Shown: positions 14,757 to 21,382, counted from the first letter of the stretch. The stretch: 21,580 bases of DNA from an uncultured Oscillospiraceae bacterium (GCA_934565775.1 CAKTIN010000031.1:1-21580), one strand, 5' to 3'. Numbers and translations: made by a program. The notes: generated by a model from the letters alone, not told the origin.

Positions 14757-16285
14757 TGTTTGACCTCCTCTCGCTTCGCGCCTGCCATATACAGGCCCAG
14801 CTCCTGGACCGTGACCTTCTTGGGATCCAGGTCCGCCACGATCTCGCCTTCGTACATCACAAGGATGCGGTCGGAGACGTTCATGACCTCGTCCAGCTCC
14901 AGGGAGATCAGCAGAACCGCCTTCCCGGCGTCCCGCTGGGCCACAAGCTGCTTGTGAATGTTCTCAATGGCGCCTACGTCCAGGCCGCGGGTAGGCTGGA
15001 TGGCCACCAGAAGATTGGGATTCTTGTCGATCTCCCGGGCGACGATGGCCTTCTGCTGGTTGCCGCCGGACATGGAGCGGGCGATGGTGGCCGCCCCCTG
15101 GCCGGAGCGGATGTCGTACTTTTCAATCAGCTCCTCGGCGTATTTGTGGACCGCGTCAAAGCGAATGAAGCCGTGGCGCTGGAACTCCGGCTGCCAGTAC
15201 CGCTGCAGGACCAGGTTCTGCTCCAGGGTGTAGTCCAGAACCAGGCCGTGCTTGTGCCGGTCCTCGGGGATGTGGCTCATGCCCAGCTTGCTCCGCTCCC
15301 GGATGCTGCTTTTGGTAATATCCATGCCGCACAGGGTGAATTTTCCGGCGGAGGGCTTCTCCAGGCCGGTCAGGGCGTAAGCGAATTCCGTCTGGCCGTT
15401 GCCCTCGATGCCCGCCAGGCATACGATCTCCCCGGCGCGCACCTGGAACGACACGTCCTTTACGGCGTTGTTCTTGTGAAGCTTGGAGGGAACGGTGACG
15501 TGCTGCACGTCCAGGATCACCTCTCCGGGATGGGCCTCCTCCTTCTCCACGGCGAAGTTTACGTCCCGGCCGACCATCATCCGGGAGAGCTCCTCTTTGG
15601 TGGTCTTGGCGATCTCCACGGTGCCCATGCACTTGCCCTTCCGCAGGACGGTGCACCGGTCCGCTACGGCCATGATCTCCGCCAGCTTGTGGGTGATGAA
15701 CAGGATGGACTTGCCCTCGGCGGCGAAATTCCGCATGATCTGCATGAGCTCGTCAATCTCCTGGGGGGTCAGCACGGCGGTGGGCTCATCAAAGATGAGG
15801 ATCTCGTTGTCCCGGTAGAGCATCTTCAGAATCTCGACCCGCTGCTGCATCCCCACGGAGATGTCCTCAATCTTGGCGTCGGGGTCGATCATCAGGCCGT
15901 ATTGCTCGGACAGCCGCATGACCTTCTCCCGGGCCTTGGCCTTCTGGAGGACGCCCGCCTTCGTGTCCTCCACGCCCAGGATAATGTTATCCAGGACGGA
16001 GAAAATTTCCACCAGCTTAAAGTGCTGATGGACCATGCCGATGCCCAGGCGGTTGGCATCGTTGGGGTCGTGGATTTTCACAACCTCGCCGCTCTTCAGA
16101 ATCTCGCCCTGCTCCGGCTGATACATACCGAACAGGACGCTCATGAGGGTGGATTTTCCTGCGCCGTTCTCGCCCAGCAGGGCGTGGATCTCGCCTTTTT
16201 TTAGCTGCAAGGTAATATCATCGTTGGCCACGATGCCAGGGAAAACCTTGGTAATATGGCGCATTTCAACGATATACTCGCTCAT
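14753..16285 (-). CDS. ABC transporter ATP-binding protein, nucleoside/simple-sugar type (two ATPase halves)
   Basis: 510 residues from ATG 16285, nine bases after GGGAGGAG; a TTG just upstream at 16288 is less likely. It is a tandem ATPase like NupO/RbsA. The first half has Walker A GENGAGKS (near 37), signature ISVGMQQRVEIL and Walker B ILIFDEPTAVLTP. The second half has a degenerate Walker A (GIEGNGQTEF) and signature SMSGGNQQKAIV, with LVAIQPTRGLD; this asymmetry is normal for the class. No substrate-binding lipoprotein (BmpA/NupA type) is encoded next to it, so the lipoprotein must be elsewhere. The substrate is inferred to be nucleosides from the permeases. Confidence 0.94.
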   Translation of the reverse strand: MSEYIVEMRHITKVFPGIVANDDITLQLKKGEIHALLGENGAGKSTLMSVLFGMYQPEQGEILKSGEVVKIHDPNDANRLGIGMVHQHFKLVEIFSVLDNIILGVEDTKAGVLQKAKAREKVMRLSEQYGLMIDPDAKIEDISVGMQQRVEILKMLYRDNEILIFDEPTAVLTPQEIDELMQIMRNFAAEGKSILFITHKLAEIMAVADRCTVLRKGKCMGTVEIAKTTKEELSRMMVGRDVNFAVEKEEAHPGEVILDVQHVTVPSKLHKNNAVKDVSFQVRAGEIVCLAGIEGNGQTEFAYALTGLEKPSAGKFTLCGMDITKSSIRERSKLGMSHIPEDRHKHGLVLDYTLEQNLVLQRYWQPEFQRHGFIRFDAVHKYAEELIEKYDIRSGQGAATIARSMSGGNQQKAIVAREIDKNPNLLVAIQPTRGLDVGAIENIHKQLVAQRDAGKAVLLISLELDEVMNVSDRILVMYEGEIVADLDPKKVTVQELGLYMAGAKREEVKQ

Positions 16286-16307
16286 CAAGCATCACTCCTC
16301 CCAATTT

Positions 16308-16332
16308 CACTGCCCGGATGCCTGCGGCAGTG
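16308..16332 (-). other. Hairpin in the ABC operon leader
   Basis: CACTGCC/GGCAGTG (7 bp) closes an 11-base loop in the roughly 50-base leader between the promoter and the ATPase start. It is too small to be a purine riboswitch. Confidence 0.4.
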
Positions 16333-16343
16333 TTACACTTCTG

Positions 16344-16372
16344 ATTATACAATTTCCCCTAAGGATTTACAA
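16344..16372 (-). promoter_or_regulatory. Promoter of the ABC importer operon
   Basis: Minus strand TTGTAA (16367-16372), 17 bases, consensus TATAAT (16344-16349). Confidence 0.75.
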
Positions 16373-16391
16373 GTATTATTTTCAAATGCAC

Positions 16392-16431
16392 AAAAAAGGC
16401 TGCACAAAGCCGGATGCTTTGTGCAGCCTTT
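16392..16431 (-). terminator. Terminator of the sir2-alaX operon
   Basis: Perfect 16-bp stem (16395-16410 with 16416-16431), 5-base loop. The minus-strand exit runs into TTTTTT (16392-16397), directly after the editing-protein stop codon. Confidence 0.92.
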
Positions 16432-16432
16432 C

Positions 16433-17581
16433 TTATGGCTTTGCCCGCCAGAAGGCCTCGATCTCGGCCCGGGCCGCCCGGACGCTGCCCTGCTGAAATT
16501 CCGGCTTGCCGCCGCCCCGGCCGTTGAGTGTCTGGGTCAGGGCCCGGTTCAGCGCCCGCAGGTCCCCGCCCGGGCGGCACAGGGCGTATTGGTAGCCCAC
16601 CCCGTCCTGCCCGGACAGGACCAGGACGGTCCCGCCGCAGACCCGGCCCACGGCGTCTGCCAGGCGGCGCACCCCGTCGGGGGAGAGCTCCGGCTCAAAC
16701 ATAAGCACGTCCCCCTGCCCGGCGGCCTCCGCCGCCAGGGCGGCGAACACCCGGCTCTCCAGGCTCCCGGCCCGGCGCTTCTGGGCCTCCAGGGTTTCGT
16801 TCATCCGCCGGGCGGCGGCGCCGGTCTCCAGAATTTTGGCGGAGAAGGCCTGACTCACCTGGCGGTTCTGCTCCCAGACGGCGGCGAGATAGGCCATGGC
16901 CCGGCCGCCGCACAGCAGCTCTACCCGGACCCCCTGGTGAAATTTGACGCAGGACAGGAGCTTGATGGGTCCGATTTGCCCGGTCCGCTCCACATGGGTG
17001 CCGCAGCAGGCGCACAGGTCGTATCCCGGGAACTCCACCAGGCGCACCGCCCCGGTCAGGGCCTTCTTGCTCCGATAGGGCAGGCGGGCCAGCTCCTCCG
17101 GCTCCGGGAACCAGGCCCGCACCGGCAGGTCCCGGGTCACCGCGTCGTTGGCCTCCGCCTCAATGGCGGTCAGCGCCTCCCAGGAAAGAGGGCCGTCAAA
17201 GTCGATGGTCATGCACTGGGCGCCCATATGAAAGCCTACGTTGTGATGGCCGAAGTGCCGGAATACCAACCCGGAGACGATGTGCTCTCCGGAGTGCTGC
17301 TGGCTCAGATCCCGGCGGCGGTCCCAGTCCAGAACGCCCCGGACCTCCGCCCCTGCCTCCAGCGGCGCCGCGCACAGATGCCAGACCTGGTCCCCGGCCT
17401 CCTGCATATTTAAAACCGCCGCGCCGCCCAGGGTCCCCAGGTCGCAGGCCTGGCCGCCGCCTCCGGGGAAGAAGGCCGTCCGGTCCAGGCGAACGGCCCA
17501 GGCCGCCCCCTCCGGGCGGCACTCCAGCACCCGGGCGGTAAATTCCCGGGCCCCGGGCTGGGTATAGTATAGCTTTTCCAT
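16433..17581 (-). CDS. Alanyl-tRNA editing protein (AlaX-type with DHHA1 domain)
   Basis: 382 residues from ATG 17581, which has GAGGA five bases upstream; an in-frame GTG at 17593 lacks a ribosome site. The protein aligns with the AlaRS editing half: N-terminal FFPGGGGQACDLGTL, then zinc ligands H96 and H100 (HSGEH) and C192 and H196 (CCGTH). A long helical stretch leads to a DHHA1-type C-terminal domain ending in the Gly-rich NGRGGGKPEFQQGS. Family role: hydrolysis of Ser- or Gly-mischarged tRNA-Ala in trans. It starts eight bases after the sir2 stop region, so the pair is co-transcribed. Confidence 0.92.
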   Translation of the reverse strand: MEKLYYTQPGAREFTARVLECRPEGAAWAVRLDRTAFFPGGGGQACDLGTLGGAAVLNMQEAGDQVWHLCAAPLEAGAEVRGVLDWDRRRDLSQQHSGEHIVSGLVFRHFGHHNVGFHMGAQCMTIDFDGPLSWEALTAIEAEANDAVTRDLPVRAWFPEPEELARLPYRSKKALTGAVRLVEFPGYDLCACCGTHVERTGQIGPIKLLSCVKFHQGVRVELLCGGRAMAYLAAVWEQNRQVSQAFSAKILETGAAARRMNETLEAQKRRAGSLESRVFAALAAEAAGQGDVLMFEPELSPDGVRRLADAVGRVCGGTVLVLSGQDGVGYQYALCRPGGDLRALNRALTQTLNGRGGGKPEFQQGSVRAARAEIEAFWRAKP

Positions 17582-17589
17582 AGCCTTCC

Positions 17590-18384
17590 TCACAGCTGAG
17601 AGAACACGTCCCCCAGGCGGGCGTGGAGCACCAGGTCCGCCTGGCCGTCATAGGGGGTCGCGTCTCGGTTGATCAGCGCCAGACGGTGGCCGGGATAGTA
17701 CCCCAGCAGCCCGGCGGCGGGGTACACCGTCAGGCTGGTCCCCGCCACGATCAGCAGGTCCGCCTGGCGGATGGCCCGTACGCTGGCGGCCAGGACCTTC
17801 TCGTCCAGGCTCTCCTCATAGAGCACTACGTCCGGCTTTACGATGCCGCCGCAGGGGCACAGAGGCACGCCCCGGGCGTTCTTTACATACTCCGCAGGGA
17901 AGAATTTCCCGCATTTTTGGCAGTAATTCCGCAGAACGCTGCCGTGGAGCTCATAGACCCGCTTGCTGCCGGCCTTCTGGTGCAGACCGTCGATGTTCTG
18001 CGTGACCACGGCCAGGAGCTTCCCCTCCTGCTCCCACCGGGCCAGCACCCTGTGGGTCACGTTGGGCTCAAAGCCCAGGGGCAGCATCTTCTCCCGGTAA
18101 AACCGGAAGAAGGCCTCGGGATTCCGCTCAAAAAAGCTGTGGCTGATGATGGTCTCCGGGGGATAGTCAAAGTGCTGGCTGTACAGCCCGTCCACACTGC
18201 GGAAATCCGGGATCCCGGATTCCGTAGAGCCCTGCGTATTAGTCCCGACTTTCCCGGTATCATATATCCCGCCAGGACTTCTGAAATCGGGCACGCCCGA
18301 TTCGGTGCTTACTCCTGCGCCGCCGAAAAATACAATGCGGTTACTTTCCTTAATCCACTTTTTCAGTGTCTCTAATTTCTCCAT
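17590..18384 (-). CDS. SIR2-family NAD-dependent protein deacylase with chimeric, partly duplicated N-terminus
   Basis: 264 residues from ATG 18384 (GGAGAT upstream); the usual length is about 240. The catalytic core is intact: TQNIDGLH (128-135), catalytic H147 (YELHGSV), zinc Cys 155, 158, 176 and 178, and GTSLTVYPAAG near the C-terminus. The N-terminal NAD-loop motif occurs twice: STESGVPDFRSPGGIY (26-41, after GGAG) and STESGIPDFRSVDGLY (53-68, without GGAG), 27 residues apart and differing at many synonymous sites. Codons 1-52 are AT-richer (AGA, ATA, TTA, AAT) than the rest. I infer that the 5' end was supplied by an integrated phage whose attachment site lies near 18226-18231. Whether the enzyme still works is open, since the extra 27 residues sit in the cofactor loop. 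It removes acyl groups from lysine in other bacteria. Confidence 0.88.
   Translation of the reverse strand: MEKLETLKKWIKESNRIVFFGGAGVSTESGVPDFRSPGGIYDTGKVGTNTQGSTESGIPDFRSVDGLYSQHFDYPPETIISHSFFERNPEAFFRFYREKMLPLGFEPNVTHRVLARWEQEGKLLAVVTQNIDGLHQKAGSKRVYELHGSVLRNYCQKCGKFFPAEYVKNARGVPLCPCGGIVKPDVVLYEESLDEKVLAASVRAIRQADLLIVAGTSLTVYPAAGLLGYYPGHRLALINRDATPYDGQADLVLHARLGDVFSQL
18181..18309 (-). repeat. Divergent duplication of the sirtuin N-terminal motif; probable phage-host junction
   Basis: Codons 26-41 (18262-18309) and 53-68 (18181-18228) encode the same motif with 12 of 16 residues identical but different codon choice. That argues for two sirtuin sources rather than a recent tandem duplication. 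The second copy fits the rest of the gene; the first belongs to the AT-richer 5' part. The crossover is most likely close to 18226-18231, where the unmatched linker TGKVGTNTQG ends. Confidence 0.65.
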
Positions 18385-18385
18385 A

Positions 18386-18595
18386 TTAGATCTCCGTTCC
18401 GTCTGGGAAGCGGAAATGGCAGACAAATTCTGCCCCCATCGCTCTCGCAATTTCTTCCAGGTTCTCCCGCGTCAATGTGTTCCGTTTCACTTTTTGGTTT
18501 AAATTTGATGGTGTGGTCCCAATGCGGCGGGCAAGCTCTGCTTGCGATAAGCCGCAAAATGATAGCGACATTTTAAGCATTTGTTCTGTAGTCAT
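18386..18595 (-). CDS. Small XRE-family helix-turn-helix regulator
   Basis: 69 residues, ATG 18595 with AGGAGGG eight bases upstream. Almost the whole protein is an HTH_3-type domain: LSQAELARRIGTTPSNLNQKV (about 16-36) with a following NLEEIARAMGAEFVCHFRFPDG tail. It lies on the minus strand and its stop codon is one base before the sir2 ATG, so the chimeric sirtuin is in its transcript. The divergent promoter on the other side carries the same sequence block as its own promoter, so it probably represses both. Phage repressor or element-control gene are both possible. Confidence 0.85.
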   Translation of the reverse strand: MTTEQMLKMSLSFCGLSQAELARRIGTTPSNLNQKVKRNTLTRENLEEIARAMGAEFVCHFRFPDGTEI

Positions 18596-18616
18596 GTAGT
18601 ATCCCTCCTAGTATCT

Positions 18617-18645
18617 AATATACAGTAATTGCTAATTGCTGTCAA
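18617..18645 (-). promoter_or_regulatory. Promoter of the XRE-sir2-alaX transcript
   Basis: Minus strand TTGACA (18640-18645), 17 bases, TATATT (18617-18622). Spacer and -10 contain TAGCAATTACTGTATATTAG (18615-18634), which matches the opposite promoter at 16 of 20 positions. Confidence 0.8.
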
Positions 18646-18686
18646 GTGATTGAGGGAAATAATTTAGAAACTAATAAATGAAATGC

Positions 18687-18715
18687 TTGACATTGTTTAG
18701 CGTTTGCTGTATAAT
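18687..18715 (+). promoter_or_regulatory. Promoter of the small-gene operon
   Basis: TTGACA (18687-18692), 17 bases, TATAAT (18710-18715): full consensus. The block TAGCGTTTGCTGTATAATAG (18698-18717) is the counterpart of the one in the divergent promoter, a likely shared operator for the XRE protein. Confidence 0.85.
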
Positions 18716-18769
18716 AGTAAGCGTAAGGAGTAAAACGCCACGACAGCCGAAAGACAGGAGGAAATAGAA

Positions 18770-19021
18770 ATGAGCGCAAAAGAACTTATTATCAAGGTCA
18801 TTCGTAACAAGGTAGCAATGATGAACTTGGTGCGTGGATTCGCACCGGCGGACACGATGGAGAGATACCGGCATGAGCTTACCGGCATGATGGTTTGCTT
18901 GAAAAATATCACTTCGAGTGATGAGTTTTACTGCATCAACTATCTTGATGACGGCAGCTTTGAATTTGGGTATTACGATGATTCCCATAACTGGTGGTCT
19001 ATTGATGGAGGCGCAGAATAA
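18770..19021 (+). CDS. Small hypothetical protein, phage cargo region
   Basis: 83 residues, ATG 18770 with AGGAGG seven bases upstream. Not recognised. The N-terminal half is probably helical and basic (KELIIKVIRNKVAMMNLVRG), and the C-terminal half is rich in Asp and aromatics (FEFGYYDDSHNWWSIDGG). No membrane segment or catalytic motif is visible. It is the first gene behind the consensus promoter at 18687, probably under XRE control. Its AT-rich codon use differs from the chromosomal genes. Confidence 0.75.
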   Translation: MSAKELIIKVIRNKVAMMNLVRGFAPADTMERYRHELTGMMVCLKNITSSDEFYCINYLDDGSFEFGYYDDSHNWWSIDGGAE

Positions 19022-19024
19022 ATC

Positions 19025-19198
19025 ATGTGGAATGCGGTTGCAGAATATGCGGACGGAACAAGGATCGAAAAGAATTTCCCCTACAATGAGGGCGGGAACT
19101 ACAACGCAGAATGCGAAAGGCAGTATGAACTTGAAGCGTGGTTGATAGAGCAGCACGAAGGATGCACGTTTTACAGTGTGAGCTATATAGAGGATTAA
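19025..19198 (+). CDS. Small hypothetical protein, phage cargo region
   Basis: 57 residues starting three bases after the preceding stop codon, so translational coupling is likely; no separate strong ribosome site is seen. The protein is acidic (YADGTRIEKNFPYNEGG, then ERQYELEAWLIEQHEGC, ending VSYIED). It resembles no family I can name. The size, acidity and tight coupling would suit a small phage accessory or inhibitor protein, but that is speculation. Confidence 0.65.
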   Translation: MWNAVAEYADGTRIEKNFPYNEGGNYNAECERQYELEAWLIEQHEGCTFYSVSYIED

Positions 19199-19243
19199 AT
19201 AAGCCGAAGGGCGGCGGCAAAACCGCCCGGAAAGGGGAAAAAG

Positions 19244-19462
19244 ATGGCTTATATTTATATCGAAAATCTTTACGGCATCAATGACGGTCGAAAAGCGTAC
19301 TACAGAAAACAAGGTGTATATTGCTTTGATTTTGTAAATTCAAAGGAATACGCTTCATATCTTACCAAAGAAGAAGCCGAGGTAATCATGTCCTATGCGG
19401 ACTGGTACAAAAATCAGTATAAAGCCAGTGTGATGGGCATTGAACAAGCTGAAACGGTCTGA
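19244..19462 (+). CDS. Small hypothetical protein, phage cargo region
   Basis: 72 residues, ATG 19244 with AAAGGGG upstream. Tyr-rich N-terminus (MAYIYIENLYG, then KAYYRKQGVYCFDF) followed by a helix TKEEAEVIMSYADWYKNQY. Not recognised. It is the third gene of the group, 45 bases after the second, in the same orientation and with the same AT-rich codon use. No membrane segment is seen. Confidence 0.7.
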   Translation: MAYIYIENLYGINDGRKAYYRKQGVYCFDFVNSKEYASYLTKEEAEVIMSYADWYKNQYKASVMGIEQAETV

Positions 19463-19732
19463 ATGGCCGTCCACCGGCACAATGGGGAGAAGGGCTGAAA
19501 AGCGTATTATACACATAGACAAATTAGGGCGTATAAATCTATGCAAAAAAATGACCTTCTTTTGGAAAAGTTGACAATAGATATTCTGCCTAAGGCGTAA
19601 TATAATATCTGCGCAGGGTATTCTGCAATGGCAACGTGCCCGCTGTCATTGTCGCGTGTCGGCAGCGACTCATAAAAGTTCGACCCGTTACACCCTCCGC
19701 TTGCCTGGGGCGGGATAAAAGCAGCAGGCTTG

Positions 19733-19770
19733 AAAAGTCGGATTCATTCCCGCATGAATCCGGCTTTTCC
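19733..19770 (+). terminator. Plus-strand terminator
   Basis: 15-bp stem AAAAGTCGGATTCAT/ATGAATCCGGCTTTT with one G-T wobble, loop TCCCGC, ending in TTTTCC. It lies 270 bases past the last small gene, so it may serve an RNA or the whole rightward transcript. Confidence 0.75.
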
Positions 19771-19776
19771 TATCAT

Positions 19777-19815
19777 AAAAAACGTCCCCGCCGAAGGAAT
19801 GTTCCATCGGCGGGG
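19777..19815 (-). terminator. Terminator of the phage lysis operon
   Basis: Minus strand 9-bp stem CCCCGCCGA/TCGGCGGGG (19786-19794, 19807-19815) followed by ACG and TTTTTT, right after the holin stop codon. Confidence 0.85.
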
Positions 19816-19823
19816 ATTCTGCA

Positions 19824-20108
19824 TTATCCGTTTCCCTTGACACGCGCCACAATCTCAGCCACAGCGGAGCTCCCACTCATCATAGCAAAGGCCGTAAGCA
19901 CGATCCCCAGCGGCGTAACCACTTCAACCGCTCCCAGCGCCGCCATAATATCCAGCCGGTAGTTTGCGCAGAGCGCTCCCGCCATAACCGCAGATACGGC
20001 AATGGTGATGTACTTGCCCCAGCTCAAATCCGCCCACAGAGGCTTGAAGCGGTCGATGATGTACCACATGATGATGGATACTGCGATAATCAATTCCAAC
20101 ATTTTCAT
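19824..20108 (-). CDS. Phage holin-like membrane protein
   Basis: 94 residues, ATG 20108 seven bases after AAAGGAG. Hydrophobic segments lie at about 3-18, 32-50 and 60-80, separated by short polar stretches (DRFKPLWADLSWGKY), with a small charged C-terminus ARVKGNG. Size, topology and position directly after the amidase gene fit a holin, which forms membrane lesions so the endolysin can reach the wall. It is the last gene of the cassette. No family name is certain. Confidence 0.75.
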   Translation of the reverse strand: MKMLELIIAVSIIMWYIIDRFKPLWADLSWGKYITIAVSAVMAGALCANYRLDIMAALGAVEVVTPLGIVLTAFAMMSGSSAVAEIVARVKGNG

Positions 20109-20126
20109 AATTTTCTCCTTTCCACA

Positions 20127-21005
20127 TTAAGCTTTGCCCATCAGCTTCGCAAACCGATAAAGCACCGTTGCCATCTGCTCCCGGGTAAGCAGCTTCTGCC
20201 AGCCCATATCGTTGCCGCCAAAGCCATTGATAATACCGTTCTCTTTGGCCCACTCGGCGGCTTCCTTGGCCCATGCGCTGGGGTTATCCCCAGTTCCGGT
20301 TCCATCCATCGCCGTAGAAAGTACGGCAGAAAGCACCGCTTTCAGATTTTCTTCTGACATTTCCTGTTCCTCCTCTGGCTGCTCTTTGCTTGCATCCAAA
20401 ATTTCATGAACTCTCTTACGCAGCCCATCCATGGTCAGGCCAAACTTGGGCCACCAATTGTCCGGGTCGGTGTGATCGGAGCCGTAACCGGCTTGGTGTG
20501 CCTCATGGTGGCTCACAATCCCGCTGACCGGGATGCTATACTTATCGCACAGATAGGCGCAGAACTGGGCGGCCTGTTCATAGCATTCCCGGGCATAGCT
20601 TTCATCTTTATGCCCGTCTTCGCAGATTTCGAACTGAATAGCGCAATCGTTATAGGAACCCTTGCTGCCGCCGCCCACGCCCCAGGGCCGATATTCCCAG
20701 GGCAATGTCTGGTATACGGCAATGCGGCCATCATCCACCTTGCCAATAAAGGCATTCACACAGGCTTCAATCCCGGGGTTATTCCATGAATTCCCGTTGC
20801 GGTTGACTCCCAAAACGCCATCGTCCGGCTGCACATAGCGCAGCAGCCAGGGATTGTTTACGCCGGTGGAATGCACTACGATGTGGGTAGGCCCCTGGTA
20901 ATAGCGCCGGTACCGGCTATCTTGCTGGCTGGCCGGAAGGCTCCGCTGGCGCTGATTCTTCGTGTAGCACTCGTTTTTGACTAGGAAACACTGCCTGATT
21001 TCCAT
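20127..21005 (-). CDS. Phage N-acetylmuramoyl-L-alanine amidase (endolysin) with SLH-like tail
   Basis: 292 residues, ATG 21005 behind GAGGAATAAA. An Amidase_2/PGRP domain (about 35-195) shows zinc-ligand candidates H45 (VVHSTG) and the segment SHHEAHQAGYGSDHTDPDNWW (H178, D180). There is no signal peptide, as expected with a holin partner. After an acidic hinge (KEQPEEEQEMSEEN) residues 243-287 read as one S-layer-homology repeat (AWAKEAAEWAKENGIINGFG, then TREQMATVLYRFAKL), presumably the wall-binding part. The enzyme cleaves the bond between muramic acid and the stem peptide to lyse the host. Confidence 0.92.
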   Translation of the reverse strand: MEIRQCFLVKNECYTKNQRQRSLPASQQDSRYRRYYQGPTHIVVHSTGVNNPWLLRYVQPDDGVLGVNRNGNSWNNPGIEACVNAFIGKVDDGRIAVYQTLPWEYRPWGVGGGSKGSYNDCAIQFEICEDGHKDESYARECYEQAAQFCAYLCDKYSIPVSGIVSHHEAHQAGYGSDHTDPDNWWPKFGLTMDGLRKRVHEILDASKEQPEEEQEMSEENLKAVLSAVLSTAMDGTGTGDNPSAWAKEAAEWAKENGIINGFGGNDMGWQKLLTREQMATVLYRFAKLMGKA

Positions 21006-21029
21006 TTTATTCCTCCATTCCTCGCAAAT

Positions 21030-21347
21030 TTAATCATCGCCTTGTCTGCCGTTAAGCTTACTCTGCATCTCGTCGATTCGATGGTGAGCTTGCTTTGCAG
21101 ACGACTCAACCGCGCTCAGGCGCTCGACAACCTTAAGATGCCGTTCATCCTCCTTCTCCTGTTTCCGCTTGATGTCGTCCACGCCGGATTTGATGTATCC
21201 GATCTCGGTCAGCAGCACTCCATCCTTCTTGCCCTCAGCGGTATCATCGGCCTTGCCGTTTCGGCGAAAAGCGAGATACCCGAATACAATTGCACAGACT
21301 GTACCACCGATGCCGAGGACGGTTGCGAACACTTCCATTCCTGCCAT
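21030..21347 (-). CDS. Phage membrane/coiled-coil protein of the lysis module
   Basis: 105 residues, ATG 21347 with AAAGGAG upstream. One N-terminal membrane segment (about 5-27) is followed by a long charged coiled coil (VDDIKRKQEKEDERHLKVVERLSAVE and beyond). The layout resembles XhlA-type proteins that assist holins in Bacillus phages, though the sequence match is not strong. It lies between the tail-protein end and the amidase, 24 bases from the latter. Confidence 0.7.
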   Translation of the reverse strand: MAGMEVFATVLGIGGTVCAIVFGYLAFRRNGKADDTAEGKKDGVLLTEIGYIKSGVDDIKRKQEKEDERHLKVVERLSAVESSAKQAHHRIDEMQSKLNGRQGDD

Positions 21348-21382
21348 TGCACCACTCCTTTCCTCTGATTATTATCGTCGCC

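Larger units (their letters stand above)
19463..19823. other. Non-coding interval between cargo genes and lysis cassette
   Basis: No convincing gene. It holds TTGACA (19571-19576) and TATAAT (19601-19606), but 24 bases apart, which is too far for a normal promoter. An inverted repeat AGATATT/AATATCT (19579-19585, 19604-19610) surrounds GCC-TAA-GGC. Then come a small GTCGC/GCGAC stem (from about 19652) and two terminators facing each other (19733-19770 plus, 19777-19815 minus). A short structured RNA ending at the first terminator is possible. Confidence 0.45.

Noticed and set aside
14756..16204. 482-codon plus-strand frame opposite the ABC ATPase (and similar long frames opposite aspS, sir2 and alaX)
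   Set aside because: Low-complexity His/Gly/Leu composition, complementary to well-supported genes with clear motifs; no ribosome sites.
16286..16343. Purine riboswitch ahead of the nucleoside-type ABC operon
   Set aside because: The leader is only about 50 bases with one small hairpin and no three-way junction sequence.
19571..19606. TTGACA and TATAAT as an ordinary promoter
   Set aside because: The spacing is 24 bases; even MerR-type promoters use only 19-20. Kept only as part of the unexplained interval.
19650..19740. tRNA-like GTTCGACCC segment as a phage attachment tRNA
   Set aside because: No acceptor, D-arm or anticodon arm can be paired around it.
19636..19962. 108-codon plus-strand frame at the end of the lysis cassette
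   Set aside because: It runs through two terminator hairpins and antisense into the holin gene; the composition is unlike a folded protein.
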